Shown here: piece after piece, positions 18,690 to 28,594 of the stretch
Layout of the letters: each line of letters opens with the position of its first letter
Position numbering within the stretch: position 1 is the stretch's first letter
Assembly (NCBI RefSeq): GCF_902706225.1
Contig: NZ_CACSKB010000013.1
Location: 21,133-85,132, forward strand
Direction of reading: 5' to 3'
DNA from: Microbacterium sp. 18062
GTDB lineage: Bacteria > Actinomycetota > Actinomycetes > Actinomycetales > Microbacteriaceae
DNA: 64,000 nt
Program-made: the position numbers and the translations under genes
Notes under the pieces: model-generated
What the model saw: only the letters and a program-made list of their open reading frames with translations
Told to the model about the DNA's origin: nothing
Database searches by the model: none

Positions 18690-19165
18690 CCCGGGGAAGG
18701 AGGGTCATGGCCGCGCCGCGGAGGTACGGCTAGTTGTAGTTCGGGTTGCGGGCGCGCCACGAACGTTGGATCGCACACCGGAATCGACCATGCAATGCCG
18801 AGGCAACCAAGCGCATCGTGGACTTGTGCACCATCCACGCCTGACAGGCTGCGTACCAGCGTCAGACAGGCCGAGTTCGACACGAGAGGAGCATCCCGCG
18901 ACCACCACCGCGGGCTTGGAAGCACGCCGCCCATCGGCGTTGCACCCGACGGTGTAGCCAGACCGCGCGCTGAGGTCGGCCAGATGGCGGGCCGGATTCG
19001 AGGCGATCCGCACGGTTCTACGCAAAGCAGGGCTTCAAGATCACCCCGCGCACCTACTGCGGCGTCAAGACGCACCCATCCTTCGTGAGGGTACCCAAAC
19101 ACACGCCCTTGATCGACGGCACCCGCAGCATGCACAAGACAGGTCTCACTCTCGGGTACACGACG
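18690..19165 (+). mobile_element. Decayed IS3-family-like transposase relic
   Basis: A strong ribosome site (AAGGAGG, 18698-18704) precedes ATG 18707, which starts MAAPRRY, the usual opening of actinobacterial IS3 OrfA, but a stop follows after 8 codons. Further on, in shifted frames, GFKITPRTYCGVKTHPS (19029-19080) resembles the OrfB start (IAPSTYYAxKxRPPS). Many frameshifts and stops make it non-functional. No terminal inverted repeats were identified. The assignment rests on short motifs only. Confidence 0.4.
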
Positions 19166-19525
19166 TGACTGACCTATCCATACACCCACGCCCCGGGATT
19201 GATGACGGGCCGCTGCCCTCCCCGGTATCCGTCGACACGCTCGGCGGTGCGTTCGCGAGCGGCATTCAGCACACCCCCTTGCTGCGTCCACCACCGGTCC
19301 ACGACTTCGATTCCTGCACCGAGGCCTCCCCCAATAGCTGCTGGGAGAACTCGATGAGGATACGTAGAGGGCAGCGCCCTGAACTGGCGCTCCGCACATC
19401 GAGGGCGATGTCGATCAGCGCCACGTGTGTCGGTCAGCGTCCACTCGCAATGCGCGATGCTCCGGTCCCGATGGGGCGAGTAGCGGAAGAAGCCTCTGGC
19501 GACCTCCTTGTATGCCGCCGCCCGG
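19166..19525. other. 360 bp without a recognisable gene
   Basis: Follows the IS3-like relic and precedes the end of an aldo/keto reductase gene. Reading frames are short and show no motif I can name. Base composition rises sharply to the right, where the G+C-rich reductase gene begins. Confidence 0.35.
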
Positions 19526-20362
<837 letters not shown>

Positions 20363-20483
20363 CTAGCCAGCGACGAACCCAGAGCATCGACGGGGTCATT
20401 CACGAGTTCCTCGAGAAGAGGACGCCTCTCAGCTACTCCGCCGCCGCGACCACTCCTTTCTCCCAGCATGCCAGAGTGCTGCC

Positions 20484-21614
20484 TCATGCAGCGACGACAT
20501 CCGCCACCCGGTGGAGGTCCGAGGACGACGTGAAGTAGTGTGGCGAGAAACGCACTCCTCCGCCGCGCAACGAGCAGCGCACTCCGTTGTCCAGCAGTCG
20601 ACGATGATACCCCGCATCGTTTCGCCCGCTGGACGCGATGAGAATCCCGGACCGGTGCTCGTCGCCGTAGTCATTGAGGACTCTCCAGCCAAGATCGCGA
20701 AGAAGCTTTGCCAGGTAAGCGCCAGCGTGAAGGATGTGCGACTCGATGGCCGCCGGCCCCGCCTTGAGCACGAGATTGACCGCGGCGCTGATACCGACGA
20801 TGCCCGCGGCGTTCTCGGTGCCTGACTCATACCGACGCGCGTCCACCGCCAGCTTGGGCTCGTGGTCGAAGTCGAATGGCCTGTCGACACTCAGCCACCC
20901 CGTGGTCGATGGGTAGAGGCTGTTAAGGGCTCGTTCGGAAAAGTGCGCGAACCCGATTCCCAATGGTCCGAGCATCCATTTGTGGGCACTGACGACGAGG
21001 ACATCTATCAGCGACGCTCGGACATCGATGGTCATCGCACCCAAGGCCTGAGTTCCGTCGACAACGAGGAGGGCGTCGAGCTGACGACAGAAGTCTCCCA
21101 AAGCGCGAAGGTCGTATCGATAGCCGGAGGAGTACTGCACTGCGCTGACGGCAACCACCCGGGTGCGATCGTCGATCAGTTTCCCGAAGTCGGAGATGAG
21201 GGCATGCCCCTCAGCCATGGGTACTTCGCGAATCTCGACACCGTGACGACGAAGCTGTGTCCATGGGTAGAAGTTCGACGGGAACTCGTTGACTGGAACG
21301 ACAATGTTGTCGCCATGACGCCACTGGATGCCGTTGGCAACGATGGCAAGACCTGTGCTCGTGTTCTGCGTGAGCGCGATCGATGAGCGCGAACCGTTCA
21401 CGAGCGCGGCGAGCCGTTCGACCGCGAGGGCTTTCTGGGGATCTGCCCCGGCAATCCAGGCCCCGATTCCGTTCGCTTCGTGATCCGCGGTGATCTGCAG
21501 TATGGCTTCTCGCACATCCGAGGAGATGATGCCGACAGCAGCCGCATCGAGATATGGCGCTTCCTGGGTACCGGGATATAGGGAGCGATGTATGCCGTCG
21601 AATTCCTGAGTCAT
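20484..21614 (-). CDS. PLP-dependent aminotransferase class V-fold enzyme
   Basis: 376 residues of the cysteine-desulfurase/isopenicillin-epimerase-like fold. The PLP lysine lies in VVSAHKWMLGPLGIGF, preceded by LLVVDGTQALGAM (cofactor Asp). ITQNTSTGL-like phosphate contacts are at SIALTQNTSTGL. No conserved active-site Cys loop of desulfurases is evident, so a lyase, epimerase or transaminase role on an amino acid is more likely; the reaction is not assignable. It is last in a strand-consistent series SBP-permease-ATPase-regulator-enzyme (25401 to 20484), which suggests it acts on the imported amino acid. Confidence 0.82.
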   Translation of the reverse strand: MTQEFDGIHRSLYPGTQEAPYLDAAAVGIISSDVREAILQITADHEANGIGAWIAGADPQKALAVERLAALVNGSRSSIALTQNTSTGLAIVANGIQWRHGDNIVVPVNEFPSNFYPWTQLRRHGVEIREVPMAEGHALISDFGKLIDDRTRVVAVSAVQYSSGYRYDLRALGDFCRQLDALLVVDGTQALGAMTIDVRASLIDVLVVSAHKWMLGPLGIGFAHFSERALNSLYPSTTGWLSVDRPFDFDHEPKLAVDARRYESGTENAAGIVGISAAVNLVLKAGPAAIESHILHAGAYLAKLLRDLGWRVLNDYGDEHRSGILIASSGRNDAGYHRRLLDNGVRCSLRGGGVRFSPHYFTSSSDLHRVADVVAA

Positions 21615-21678
21615 CTCGTTCTCGCTATTTGATAGGGGCGATAGATCGTACCGGGGCAGACCGTTTGCCGCGCGGGCG

Positions 21679-22449
21679 TCACCCGGGCTCGGTGGCAGTA
21701 CTCTTGGGCTCGAGCTCGCTGAGGTAGTTATAGATCGTGAAACGGGTGACGCCGAGCGCCTTGCCGACCGTTTCCACGGAGTCGCGCAGCATGAACATCC
21801 CCTGAGCTTCCAATGTGGCGACCACGCGAACCTTGTGGTGTTTCCGCATTAGCTCCGGGGCGACGCCCACTTCAGCGATCGCTCGAGAGATGAGCAGCTG
21901 TGCAAGTTCGTCGATGCTCCGGGGGAAATGCTCGACGCTGGATCGGGACATTGGCTCTTCGGCGGGGGTCTCGGTGGTTGGGGTGCTGCCCCTCGCGGTC
22001 GCGATGGTCGAGGGATCATCCTTCAGGGCGAGATTGGCGATGTCACGCACTCGCCGCCAGAGCGATACATCGTGGTTGAGGCACAATGCCCCCACCGGGC
22101 TGCCGTCCGGTGCGCGCAGTATCAGGGTGGAGCTGTTGACGATGCGCCCGTCGGGCAGATGGCTGACATACTCGCGGAGGTCTTCTGTCGCTCCCGCGGC
22201 GAAGTGGGCGAGCAGCAGGTCGGTGGGCGGGTCGCCCTTGACACGGTCTGTCAGAGCGCCGCCGACCGCGACGACAGTGGCATCGATGTCGGCGAAGTCA
22301 TGGAGGATGATCTCGGTCGACGGAGGAAGGACGTCGCCCAGCTTCTCGATCAGGGTTGTCAGGCTGGCCATGGACAACGGCTGCGAGTCATGCGTGACCG
22401 TTAGCTGGTCCGACGGTGTGGTGTCGGGCGATGCGATGGGCGTACTCAT
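21679..22449 (-). CDS. YheO/DauR-like PAS-HTH transcriptional regulator
   Basis: 256 residues. The N-terminal YheO-like PAS domain (residues 30-150) shows LPPSTEIILHDF, GRIVNSSTLILRAPDG and GALCLNHDVS. The C-terminal helix-turn-helix (about 215-248) reads RDSVETVGKALGVTRFTIYN. DauR of this family controls D-arginine catabolism, so a role sensing an amino acid fits its place between an amino-acid ABC importer and a PLP enzyme. Substrate identity is inference. Confidence 0.82.
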   Translation of the reverse strand: MSTPIASPDTTPSDQLTVTHDSQPLSMASLTTLIEKLGDVLPPSTEIILHDFADIDATVVAVGGALTDRVKGDPPTDLLLAHFAAGATEDLREYVSHLPDGRIVNSSTLILRAPDGSPVGALCLNHDVSLWRRVRDIANLALKDDPSTIATARGSTPTTETPAEEPMSRSSVEHFPRSIDELAQLLISRAIAEVGVAPELMRKHHKVRVVATLEAQGMFMLRDSVETVGKALGVTRFTIYNYLSELEPKSTATEPG

Positions 22450-22682
22450 AGATCACGACTTTCTCGGCTGGCATACCGCGCATGGGTGATTGGTTCTCGA
22501 GCAGCTACTCGCTCCGGCTAAATTAGGGGATGGACGGCACTCGATGGTCTTAGTGTAAGGACGGCCTCGCAGCGCCCCGTGGCGCGGTCGCCGCCCCTGA
22601 GGCCTGGGTCTGATCACGGGACCGGACGACCTGCTGCCGGTTCCTTCACCTTCCGTGGCGCGAATCACTGGTTGAGAGGAAG

Positions 22683-23468
22683 TCAGGCCACGACCCGACG
22701 CAGGAACTCGCGTGTCCGCGGCGACTTTGCATTGCCGAACACGTCTGCGGGAGTTCCCAACTCCCGGATCTCTCCAGCTTCGAAGAACGCGACGCGGTCC
22801 GCGACGTCTCGAGCGAACCCCATCTCATGGGTGACCACGACCATCGTCATCCCCTGCTCGGCGAGATCGCGCATGACGTTCAGAACATCCCCGACCAGTT
22901 CTGGGTCGAGGGCAGAGGTGGGTTCGTCGAACAGCATCACCTTGGGGTTCATCGCCAGAGCTCTAGCGATGGCAACGCGCTGCTGTTGGCCCCCGGACAG
23001 CTGCCGCGGGTAGGCCGATGCCTTCTCGGCAAGCCCGACTCGATCGAGCAGCTCTCGCGCCCGATCCTTCGCGACCGACGCCTTCACTGATCTGACGCCG
23101 GTTGGAGCCTCGATGATGTTCTGCAGGACGGTCATGTGGGGGAAGAGGTTGAAGTGCTGAAACACCATTCCTATGTCAGCGCGCTGACGGCAGACGTCCT
23201 TGTCGCGCATCTCTCGCAGAAACGTCTTCTCCCGGCGATAGCCGAGCAGTTCACCATCGACGAAGATCGCACCTGAGTCGATCTTCTCCAGGTGGTTCAT
23301 GCATCGGAGCATCGTCGTCTTTCCTGAGCCGGATGGTCCGATCAGGCAGACGACTTCGCCTCGTGAGATCTCCAAGCTGACACCTTTGAGAACCTGCAGA
23401 TTCCCGTAGCTCTTGTGGACGTTCTCGGCGTTGATCATCGGCTGTCCGGCCATTCCCGTCTGGGTCAT
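22683..23468 (-). CDS. Polar amino-acid ABC transporter ATPase (GlnQ-like)
   Basis: 261 residues. Walker [12 protein letters not shown], signature [15 protein letters not shown], Walker [14 protein letters not shown]-loop [13 protein letters not shown]. GlnQ/HisP hallmarks include [22 protein letters not shown] 23468 overlaps the permease stop (ATGA) and has GAGGAG upstream. A 233-bp gap separates it from the regulator gene downstream. Confidence 0.93.
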   Translation of the reverse strand: MTQTGMAGQPMINAENVHKSYGNLQVLKGVSLEISRGEVVCLIGPSGSGKTTMLRCMNHLEKIDSGAIFVDGELLGYRREKTFLREMRDKDVCRQRADIGMVFQHFNLFPHMTVLQNIIEAPTGVRSVKASVAKDRARELLDRVGLAEKASAYPRQLSGGQQQRVAIARALAMNPKVMLFDEPTSALDPELVGDVLNVMRDLAEQGMTMVVVTHEMGFARDVADRVAFFEAGEIRELGTPADVFGNAKSPRTREFLRRVVA

Positions 23469-24430
23469 GACGCTGCTCCTCGAGGTCGTCTGAGCATCAG
23501 GTTGCGGCTGAATCGCGCCCAGAGAGAGACGGGCGCCGACCGACTGCTTCCGCGGCTGAACCGCTGTTCGAGGAACCGTTGCCCGAAGGAAAGAACACTG
23601 ACTACGACCAGGTACCAGATGCTGGCAACGACCAGCAGCGGAATGATCTGGAAGCTCTGCGAGTAGATTGACTGAGCCGAGTACAGCAGCTCCGATAACG
23701 TGATCACGCTGACCAGCGACGTCGTCTTGAGCAGGTTGATGAACTCATTGCTCGAGGGCGGGATAATCAGCCGCATGGCCTGGGGCAAGACGATCCGTTG
23801 GAGGATCCTCCTCTTGGGCATTCCGAGAGCCGTCGCCGCCTCACTTTGACCCTGGTCCACTCCGAGGATGCCGCCGCGTACGATCTCGGACATGTATGCC
23901 GCTTCGTTCAGCCCGAGCCCGAGGATGGCCGCCATCAGCGGCGTGATCAGCGCGTTAGTGGACTCACTGAAAAGGACCGGCCCCCCGAAAGGCAGCGCGA
24001 TGGTTATCTCCGGTATCAGGGACGAAAGGTTGAACCAGAAGATCAGCTGCACCAGCACGGGAGTGCCACGAAAGAACCACACGTAGATCGCACTGGGAAC
24101 GCTGAGTATCGGGTTCGGCGACATCCTCGCTACGGCCACCAGCGTGCCGAGGACGACGGCGATAACCATACAGACGACGGTCAGCCAGATAGTCGTCCAC
24201 AAGCCCTGCAGGATCCGTGGGAAGAACAAGTACTGCCCGACCACGTCCCATTCGAAGTTCTCACTGGTGACGAGGAACTGCACCAGGAGCAACGCGAGGA
24301 ACAGCACGAGAACGCTGGCTACCCACCTTCCTGGGCGCCTCGGCGCTTTGGTGCGCAGTTGCGACGCAGGAGTTTCCACGTTCGCATGACCGTCCCCGCC
24401 CAAGATGGGGTGCGACGTAGAAGTTGACAT
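23465..24430 (-). CDS. Polar amino-acid ABC transporter permease (HisMQ type)
   Basis: 321 residues. After a hydrophilic N-terminus the HisM/GlnP permease domain spans about residues 75-300, with [18 protein letters not shown] and the EAA loop [20 protein letters not shown] start at ATG 24430 because AAGGA lies just upstream; the longer frame to 24544 lacks a ribosome site. One permease gene suggests a homodimeric channel. Confidence 0.92.
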   Translation of the reverse strand: MSTSTSHPILGGDGHANVETPASQLRTKAPRRPGRWVASVLVLFLALLLVQFLVTSENFEWDVVGQYLFFPRILQGLWTTIWLTVVCMVIAVVLGTLVAVARMSPNPILSVPSAIYVWFFRGTPVLVQLIFWFNLSSLIPEITIALPFGGPVLFSESTNALITPLMAAILGLGLNEAAYMSEIVRGGILGVDQGQSEAATALGMPKRRILQRIVLPQAMRLIIPPSSNEFINLLKTTSLVSVITLSELLYSAQSIYSQSFQIIPLLVVASIWYLVVVSVLSFGQRFLEQRFSRGSSRSAPVSLWARFSRNLMLRRPRGAAS

Positions 24431-24468
24431 GTGATTCCTTGGAGTTGGTCCGGGTATCGCTGAGGCGG

Positions 24469-25401
24469 CTAGCTGCCGGCGATCACGTCCGCCGGATCGG
24501 TGAAGACGGTCGCCTCGGTGACGGTGTTCTTGCTCTGTCCCCATTCCTCGGCGAGTTGGCTGTACGTGCCGTCATCGATGAGACCCTGCAGAGCCACCCG
24601 AGTGGCAGCGAGAAGGCCATCGTTGTCCTTGGCGATCGCGAATCCGGTGGGCGACGTGGCGTAGGCCTCGCCGATGTCCTCGAGTTGACCATCGACCTGC
24701 TCATTGATGTACGCGGTCGTGGTGGAGTCGTCGAGCCTGGCTTCCACACGCCCGTTGAGCACCGCCTGCACAAGCGATGACTGGTCGGGGAAAGTCGAGA
24801 CGACGATTTCCGACTCACCGCCCTCCACGCACTCGTCGTTCAAGGTCTGCACCTGCACCTCGGCTGCGCTGCCGGTCTGCACTCCGACGGTGTGACCGCA
24901 CAGCGAGGAAACGCCGTCAATCCCGACGTCGCTTCCTTTGAGTACGGACACCACAGTTCCTGCGCTGAGGAACTGGACGAAGTTCACCTGCTCAAGCCTT
25001 TCCGGAGTGATCGTGAACGTCGCCATGGCGAGGTCAAAGCGACTGTTGGTCAGCCCCGTGATCTGTCCCTCGAACGGAATCTTCTGCAGATCGACCTCGA
25101 GGCCGAGGGCATCGCTCAGAGCCGCGACCAGATCGATGTCGAAGCCCTCGTTCACACCGTCCGTCGTTGTGTACTCGAATGGCGGGTAGCTCAGCGAGCT
25201 GGCAACCACGAGGGTGCCGCGATCGCTGATCTCGTCCGGCAGCAAGGCTCGCGCCTCTTGGTTCACGGCCGATGTCGACGAAGACGAGTCAGAGAGAGCA
25301 GGCGTATCGCCGTCATCCGACGCACATCCCGTCAGCGCGATCAGGGACACCGCGGCGGTCGCGGTGACAACGAACTTCGAGATTGCGGTGACACGGGACA
25401 T
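24469..25401 (-). CDS. Amino-acid ABC transporter substrate-binding lipoprotein
   Basis: 310 residues with signal peptide and lipobox ALTGC (Cys at about residue 26). SBP family-3 motifs: LVVASSLSYPPFEYT, GFDIDLVAALSDALGLEVD and FDLAMATFTITPERLEQVNF. The arginine that usually grips the ligand carboxylate is not obvious at the expected place. AGGAGAG precedes ATG 25401. It is the first gene of the importer and the divergent neighbour of the M20 hydrolase. Confidence 0.9.
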   Translation of the reverse strand: MSRVTAISKFVVTATAAVSLIALTGCASDDGDTPALSDSSSSTSAVNQEARALLPDEISDRGTLVVASSLSYPPFEYTTTDGVNEGFDIDLVAALSDALGLEVDLQKIPFEGQITGLTNSRFDLAMATFTITPERLEQVNFVQFLSAGTVVSVLKGSDVGIDGVSSLCGHTVGVQTGSAAEVQVQTLNDECVEGGESEIVVSTFPDQSSLVQAVLNGRVEARLDDSTTTAYINEQVDGQLEDIGEAYATSPTGFAIAKDNDGLLAATRVALQGLIDDGTYSQLAEEWGQSKNTVTEATVFTDPADVIAGS

Positions 25402-25781
25402 GACGGACTCTCCTGGGGAGTCTCGGGCGGCGCTGACGCAACGCGGGGCTGATACGGGAGTGATTCGTGATTGTTCCTGCCACCCACAGTTGAGTATCTC
25501 AACACAAAGTCGCAGTATGCGATTGATAATGGCAAAGGACTGCCATCCCCCTCATGATAATCAACAGTTTGTTGACTCTTTGCGTCACTTCCGTCACCGG
25601 CTTGTTACAAGTTGTTAACAGTTCGTTACGGCACCCAGCCAGGTGATGTGACCAAGGCTTCCTCGTCCGCGCGTGAGCCTCGGGTATGGCCCGTCGCCGG
25701 GCGCCCTATCGAAGTTCGACAGGCCACCCGAAACGTCTGTGAAATCTGGAGTACATACATTGAGCAGCATGATGAGTGGGT
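25402..25781. promoter_or_regulatory. Divergent AT-richer promoter region
   Basis: A 380-bp gap between the SBP gene and the M20 hydrolase, clearly AT-richer than its surroundings. It holds a palindrome TCAACAGTTTGTTGA (25559-25573) and a cluster of GTTAC/GTTAAC steps at about 25602-25629 (CTTGTTACAAG, then TTGTTAAC), which look like regulator sites. A candidate binder is the YheO-like regulator at 21679. No coding was seen. Confidence 0.4.
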
Positions 25782-27029
25782 ATGGACATGTCCGCTGAAC
25801 AAGACCAGTTGTTCCTCACTGATTTCTGGACGATGTCGTCGTTCGGCGCCACGGAACGCGGCGGAGTACATCGCGAAGCGGGGACAGCAGCACACGGTGA
25901 GCTCACCGACTGGTTCGCCGGGCTCCTCGCCGAGTCTGGATTCGTGGTGCGACGGGACGCGATCGGAAACGTCTATGGCCTCGCCGAACTCACTCCGGGA
26001 GCCCCGTATGTGCTGTTCGGTTCGCATTTGGACAGCCAGCCCTACGGTGGCAAGTACGACGGCGCCTACGGTGTTCTCGCGGCGCTTCACGCGGCACGAC
26101 GGGTTGTGGACGCTCACCGCGTTGCCTCCACCGCTCCGAAGTACAACATCGCGGTGGTGGACTGGTTCAACGAGGAAGGCAGCCGATTCAAGCCGGGGCT
26201 CATGGGTTCGGCAGTGGTGACGGGCAAGGTCTCACTCGAGGCCGCCCTGGACTCCACCGACCCACGTGGCGTTTCAGTGCGCGAAGCCCTCGCCGCAATC
26301 GGCGGCGTTGGAGACTTCGAAGCGCCCGTCTTGGCGGGGTATGCCGAGATACACATCGAACAGGGCCCGTCGATGGCGGAGTCCGGTCACACCATCGGTG
26401 CGGTACACGCGACCTGGAGCGCATACAAGTACGACGTCCTAGTCAAGGGAGAGCAAGGCCACACCGGTTCCATGAGGATGGCCGACCGCCAGGATGCGCT
26501 CTTGGGCGCTGCGTACTTCGTCGCCGCCGTCAACGAGCTGATCGAGCACTTCCCAGTGGAGAGTCTGCACACTACTGTCGCGGAACTTCACGTCGAACCG
26601 AACTCGCCAGTGACGATTGCGCGCGAGGTGCGGATGGGTATGGACATGCGGGCGGAGTCGACCGAGGTCCTGGACCAGGCGCTCGCCTTGCTGAGGAAGC
26701 GCGTCGCAGAAATCGAAGCGAAGACGCGCACCACGATCGAGTTCCCCGACGGGGTCGTCTGGGATGCCTCCGATTTCATCGAGAAGGGTGTGAGCCTCGT
26801 CGAATCCGCCGCAGCGGACCTCAACTTGCCGGGTACCCGCGTGAAGACACTCGCCGGCCACGATGCCACCCATGTCAAGGACATCGCACCTACGATCCTG
26901 GTGTTCATCCCGAGTATCGGCGGTCTCTCGCACAACGAACGCGAGTTGTCGACCGAGGCAGACCTGCTCGCCGGCTTGAACGTCTTCGAGAAGGTCGTCG
27001 CCGGCGTCGCGAATGGCGAACTCGACTGA
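25782..27029 (+). CDS. M20 Zn-dependent N-carbamoyl-amino-acid hydrolase / beta-ureidopropionase-like
   Basis: About 415 residues of the M20 allantoate amidohydrolase branch, which releases CO2 and ammonia from N-carbamoyl-beta-alanine or N-carbamoyl amino acids. Metal-binding motifs: GSHLDSQPYGGKYDG (His, Asp), FNEEGSRF (Glu), YAEIHIEQGP (His) and GGLSHNERE (His). The dimerisation domain includes GEQGHTGSMRM. ATG 25782 is chosen; GTG 25776 and ATG 25788 are close alternatives and no clear ribosome site decides. It supplies the step after the dihydropyrimidinase at 36631. It is the only plus-strand gene between 13.2 and 41.3 kb. Confidence 0.88.
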   Translation: MDMSAEQDQLFLTDFWTMSSFGATERGGVHREAGTAAHGELTDWFAGLLAESGFVVRRDAIGNVYGLAELTPGAPYVLFGSHLDSQPYGGKYDGAYGVLAALHAARRVVDAHRVASTAPKYNIAVVDWFNEEGSRFKPGLMGSAVVTGKVSLEAALDSTDPRGVSVREALAAIGGVGDFEAPVLAGYAEIHIEQGPSMAESGHTIGAVHATWSAYKYDVLVKGEQGHTGSMRMADRQDALLGAAYFVAAVNELIEHFPVESLHTTVAELHVEPNSPVTIAREVRMGMDMRAESTEVLDQALALLRKRVAEIEAKTRTTIEFPDGVVWDASDFIEKGVSLVESAAADLNLPGTRVKTLAGHDATHVKDIAPTILVFIPSIGGLSHNERELSTEADLLAGLNVFEKVVAGVANGELD

Positions 27030-27039
27030 GCCCGCTTCA

Positions 27040-27073
27040 CTCTCATTCAGCTGCCACCGCAGTTGAATGAGAG
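27040..27073. terminator. Hairpin between convergent M20 hydrolase and cofC relic
   Basis: Arms CTCTCATTCAGCTG and CAGTTGAATGAGAG (13 of 14 paired) with a 6-nt loop. It sits 10 bp after the hydrolase stop and can serve both strands. Confidence 0.55.
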
Positions 27074-27584
27074 CGAGATGAAGCGATAAGGAGCGCCGCG
27101 GTGCGTGGGCCGAGGCGCGACGCTGCGGCCAGCTGATCAGCAGTGTCGACATCACGCCGCAGTGAGGATTCTGCGGCGATATCGAGCAGTTCACACGCGC
27201 GCGCGAGATGGCGTGCAAAGGAATCCGGCCCGAACGCGCTGTTCCATGTCACGCCGGTACGCGCCGTCAGGAACGACCGAAACCCGCAGGTCGCCCACGA
27301 ATGTCGTCGCGATCTCTGTATCACCGGTCACGACGGCGACGCGCGCGACGTCCGTGCAAGCGGCGGCGGCAGAGATCGTGTCGAGCGCGATCGCGCGTGC
27401 CAGCGGCACCCGCGAGATGCCCGGCACGGCGAAGCCGCGACTTGCCGACCGCCGCGGGCTTGACCGGGATGACGACGACCCAGCCCGTGCGCGACTCCTC
27501 TGTTCCGGGGGCACGACTCGCAGACACGGCATCCGCAGCGGCGGATCGGCGGAGTCGTGCGTCGTCGGCAGCGGTCTCGGTCAC
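27043..27584 (-). pseudogene. cofC: Broken 2-phospho-L-lactate guanylyltransferase (cofC) gene
   Basis: CofC makes the guanylylated phosphoglyceryl/lactyl donor for coenzyme F420. Its pieces are in three frames. GTG 27584 opens a frame with GWVVVIPVKPAAVGKSRL; a frameshift then gives PLARAIALDTISAAAACTDV and VRVAVVTGDTE-like sequence to SVVPDG; after a missing internal section of perhaps 60-90 residues, a third frame gives SAFGPDSFARHL and SLRRDVDTADQLAAASRL, the family's C-terminus. The GTG overlaps the fgd stop by 4 nt, so it was the last gene of the fbiC operon. No intact copy is in the window. Confidence 0.75.
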
Positions 27585-28594
27585 GCGCCGAACCGCGCGC
27601 GCAGCCGCGGCAGCACCTCTTCACCGTAGAGGCGCAAGAACCCGGCCTGATCGAAGCCGGGGTCGTGGAACACGAGGTGACGGAACCCGAGGTCGACGTA
27701 GCGGGAGATCTGCTCGACGTGCTCGTCGGGGTCAACCCCGACGATGAACCGCGAGGCGGCGCGCTCGATCGGCAGCTCGGCGGCGCGACGCTGCATCTCG
27801 ATGGGGTCGTGGATGCCCATCTTCTCCTCGGGCGAGAGGGCGAGCGGCGCCCAGAAGCGCGTCTTCTGCAGCGCCTCCTCCCGCGTCGGCGCGAGCGATA
27901 CCTTCACCTCGATGAGCGTGTCGATCGCGTCGTCGGCGCGGCCGGCCTTCTCGAGCCCCTCGTACAGCGCAGGCAGCAGCGTGTCGCTGTAGAGCGACGG
28001 GTCTTTGCCGCTGGTCGTGATGAAGCCGTCGGCGATGCGGCCTGCCAGCCGGGTGGCGGCGGGCCCGGCGGCGCCGATGTAGATCGGCACGGGCGTGGTC
28101 GGCCGGTCGTAGACGGTGGCATCCGTCACCTGCCAGAAGGTGCCCTCGTAGGTGACGCGCTCGCCCGCCCACAGCCTCTCGATCAGGGTGATGGCCTCTT
28201 TGAGGCGCTGGAAGCGCTCCGGGGGGTCCGGCCAGTCGAGTCCGAGCGTCACCTCGTTCAGCGCCTCTCCGGTGCCCACACCGAGGATCACCCGGCCGGG
28301 GAACATCACACCGAGCGTCGCGAACGCCTGCGCGACGACGGCCGGATGGTACCGGAACGTCGGGGTGAGCACCGAGGTGCCCAGCAGCACGCGGGACGTG
28401 CGGGCGCCGACCGCGCCGAGCCAGGGGAGGGCGGCGGGGGCGTGGCCGCCCTCGTGCATCCACGGCTGGAAGTGGTCGGAGATGAACACCGAGTCGAAGC
28501 CGACGTCCTCGGCGAGCACGGCGAGGTCGGCGAGCTCGGCCGGGTCGAACTGCTCTGCGGATGCCTTGTATCCCAGGCGCAGGGGGATCGTCAT
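27581..28594 (-). CDS. fgd: F420-dependent glucose-6-phosphate dehydrogenase (FGD1-like)
   Basis: 337 residues, close in length and motif order to mycobacterial FGD1, which oxidises glucose-6-phosphate and reduces F420. LGYKASAEQF opens the protein; SDHFQPW supplies the active-site His41 and Trp45; LLGTSVLTPTFRYHP and GVGTGEALNE (active Glu) follow; TRFWAPLALSPEEK and LPIERAASRFIVG close it. ATG 28594 overlaps the upstream stop (ATGA). It is the probable source of reduced F420 for LLM reductases nearby. Related F420-dependent sugar-phosphate or alcohol dehydrogenases are possible. Confidence 0.88.
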   Translation of the reverse strand: MTIPLRLGYKASAEQFDPAELADLAVLAEDVGFDSVFISDHFQPWMHEGGHAPAALPWLGAVGARTSRVLLGTSVLTPTFRYHPAVVAQAFATLGVMFPGRVILGVGTGEALNEVTLGLDWPDPPERFQRLKEAITLIERLWAGERVTYEGTFWQVTDATVYDRPTTPVPIYIGAAGPAATRLAGRIADGFITTSGKDPSLYSDTLLPALYEGLEKAGRADDAIDTLIEVKVSLAPTREEALQKTRFWAPLALSPEEKMGIHDPIEMQRRAAELPIERAASRFIVGVDPDEHVEQISRYVDLGFRHLVFHDPGFDQAGFLRLYGEEVLPRLRARFGA

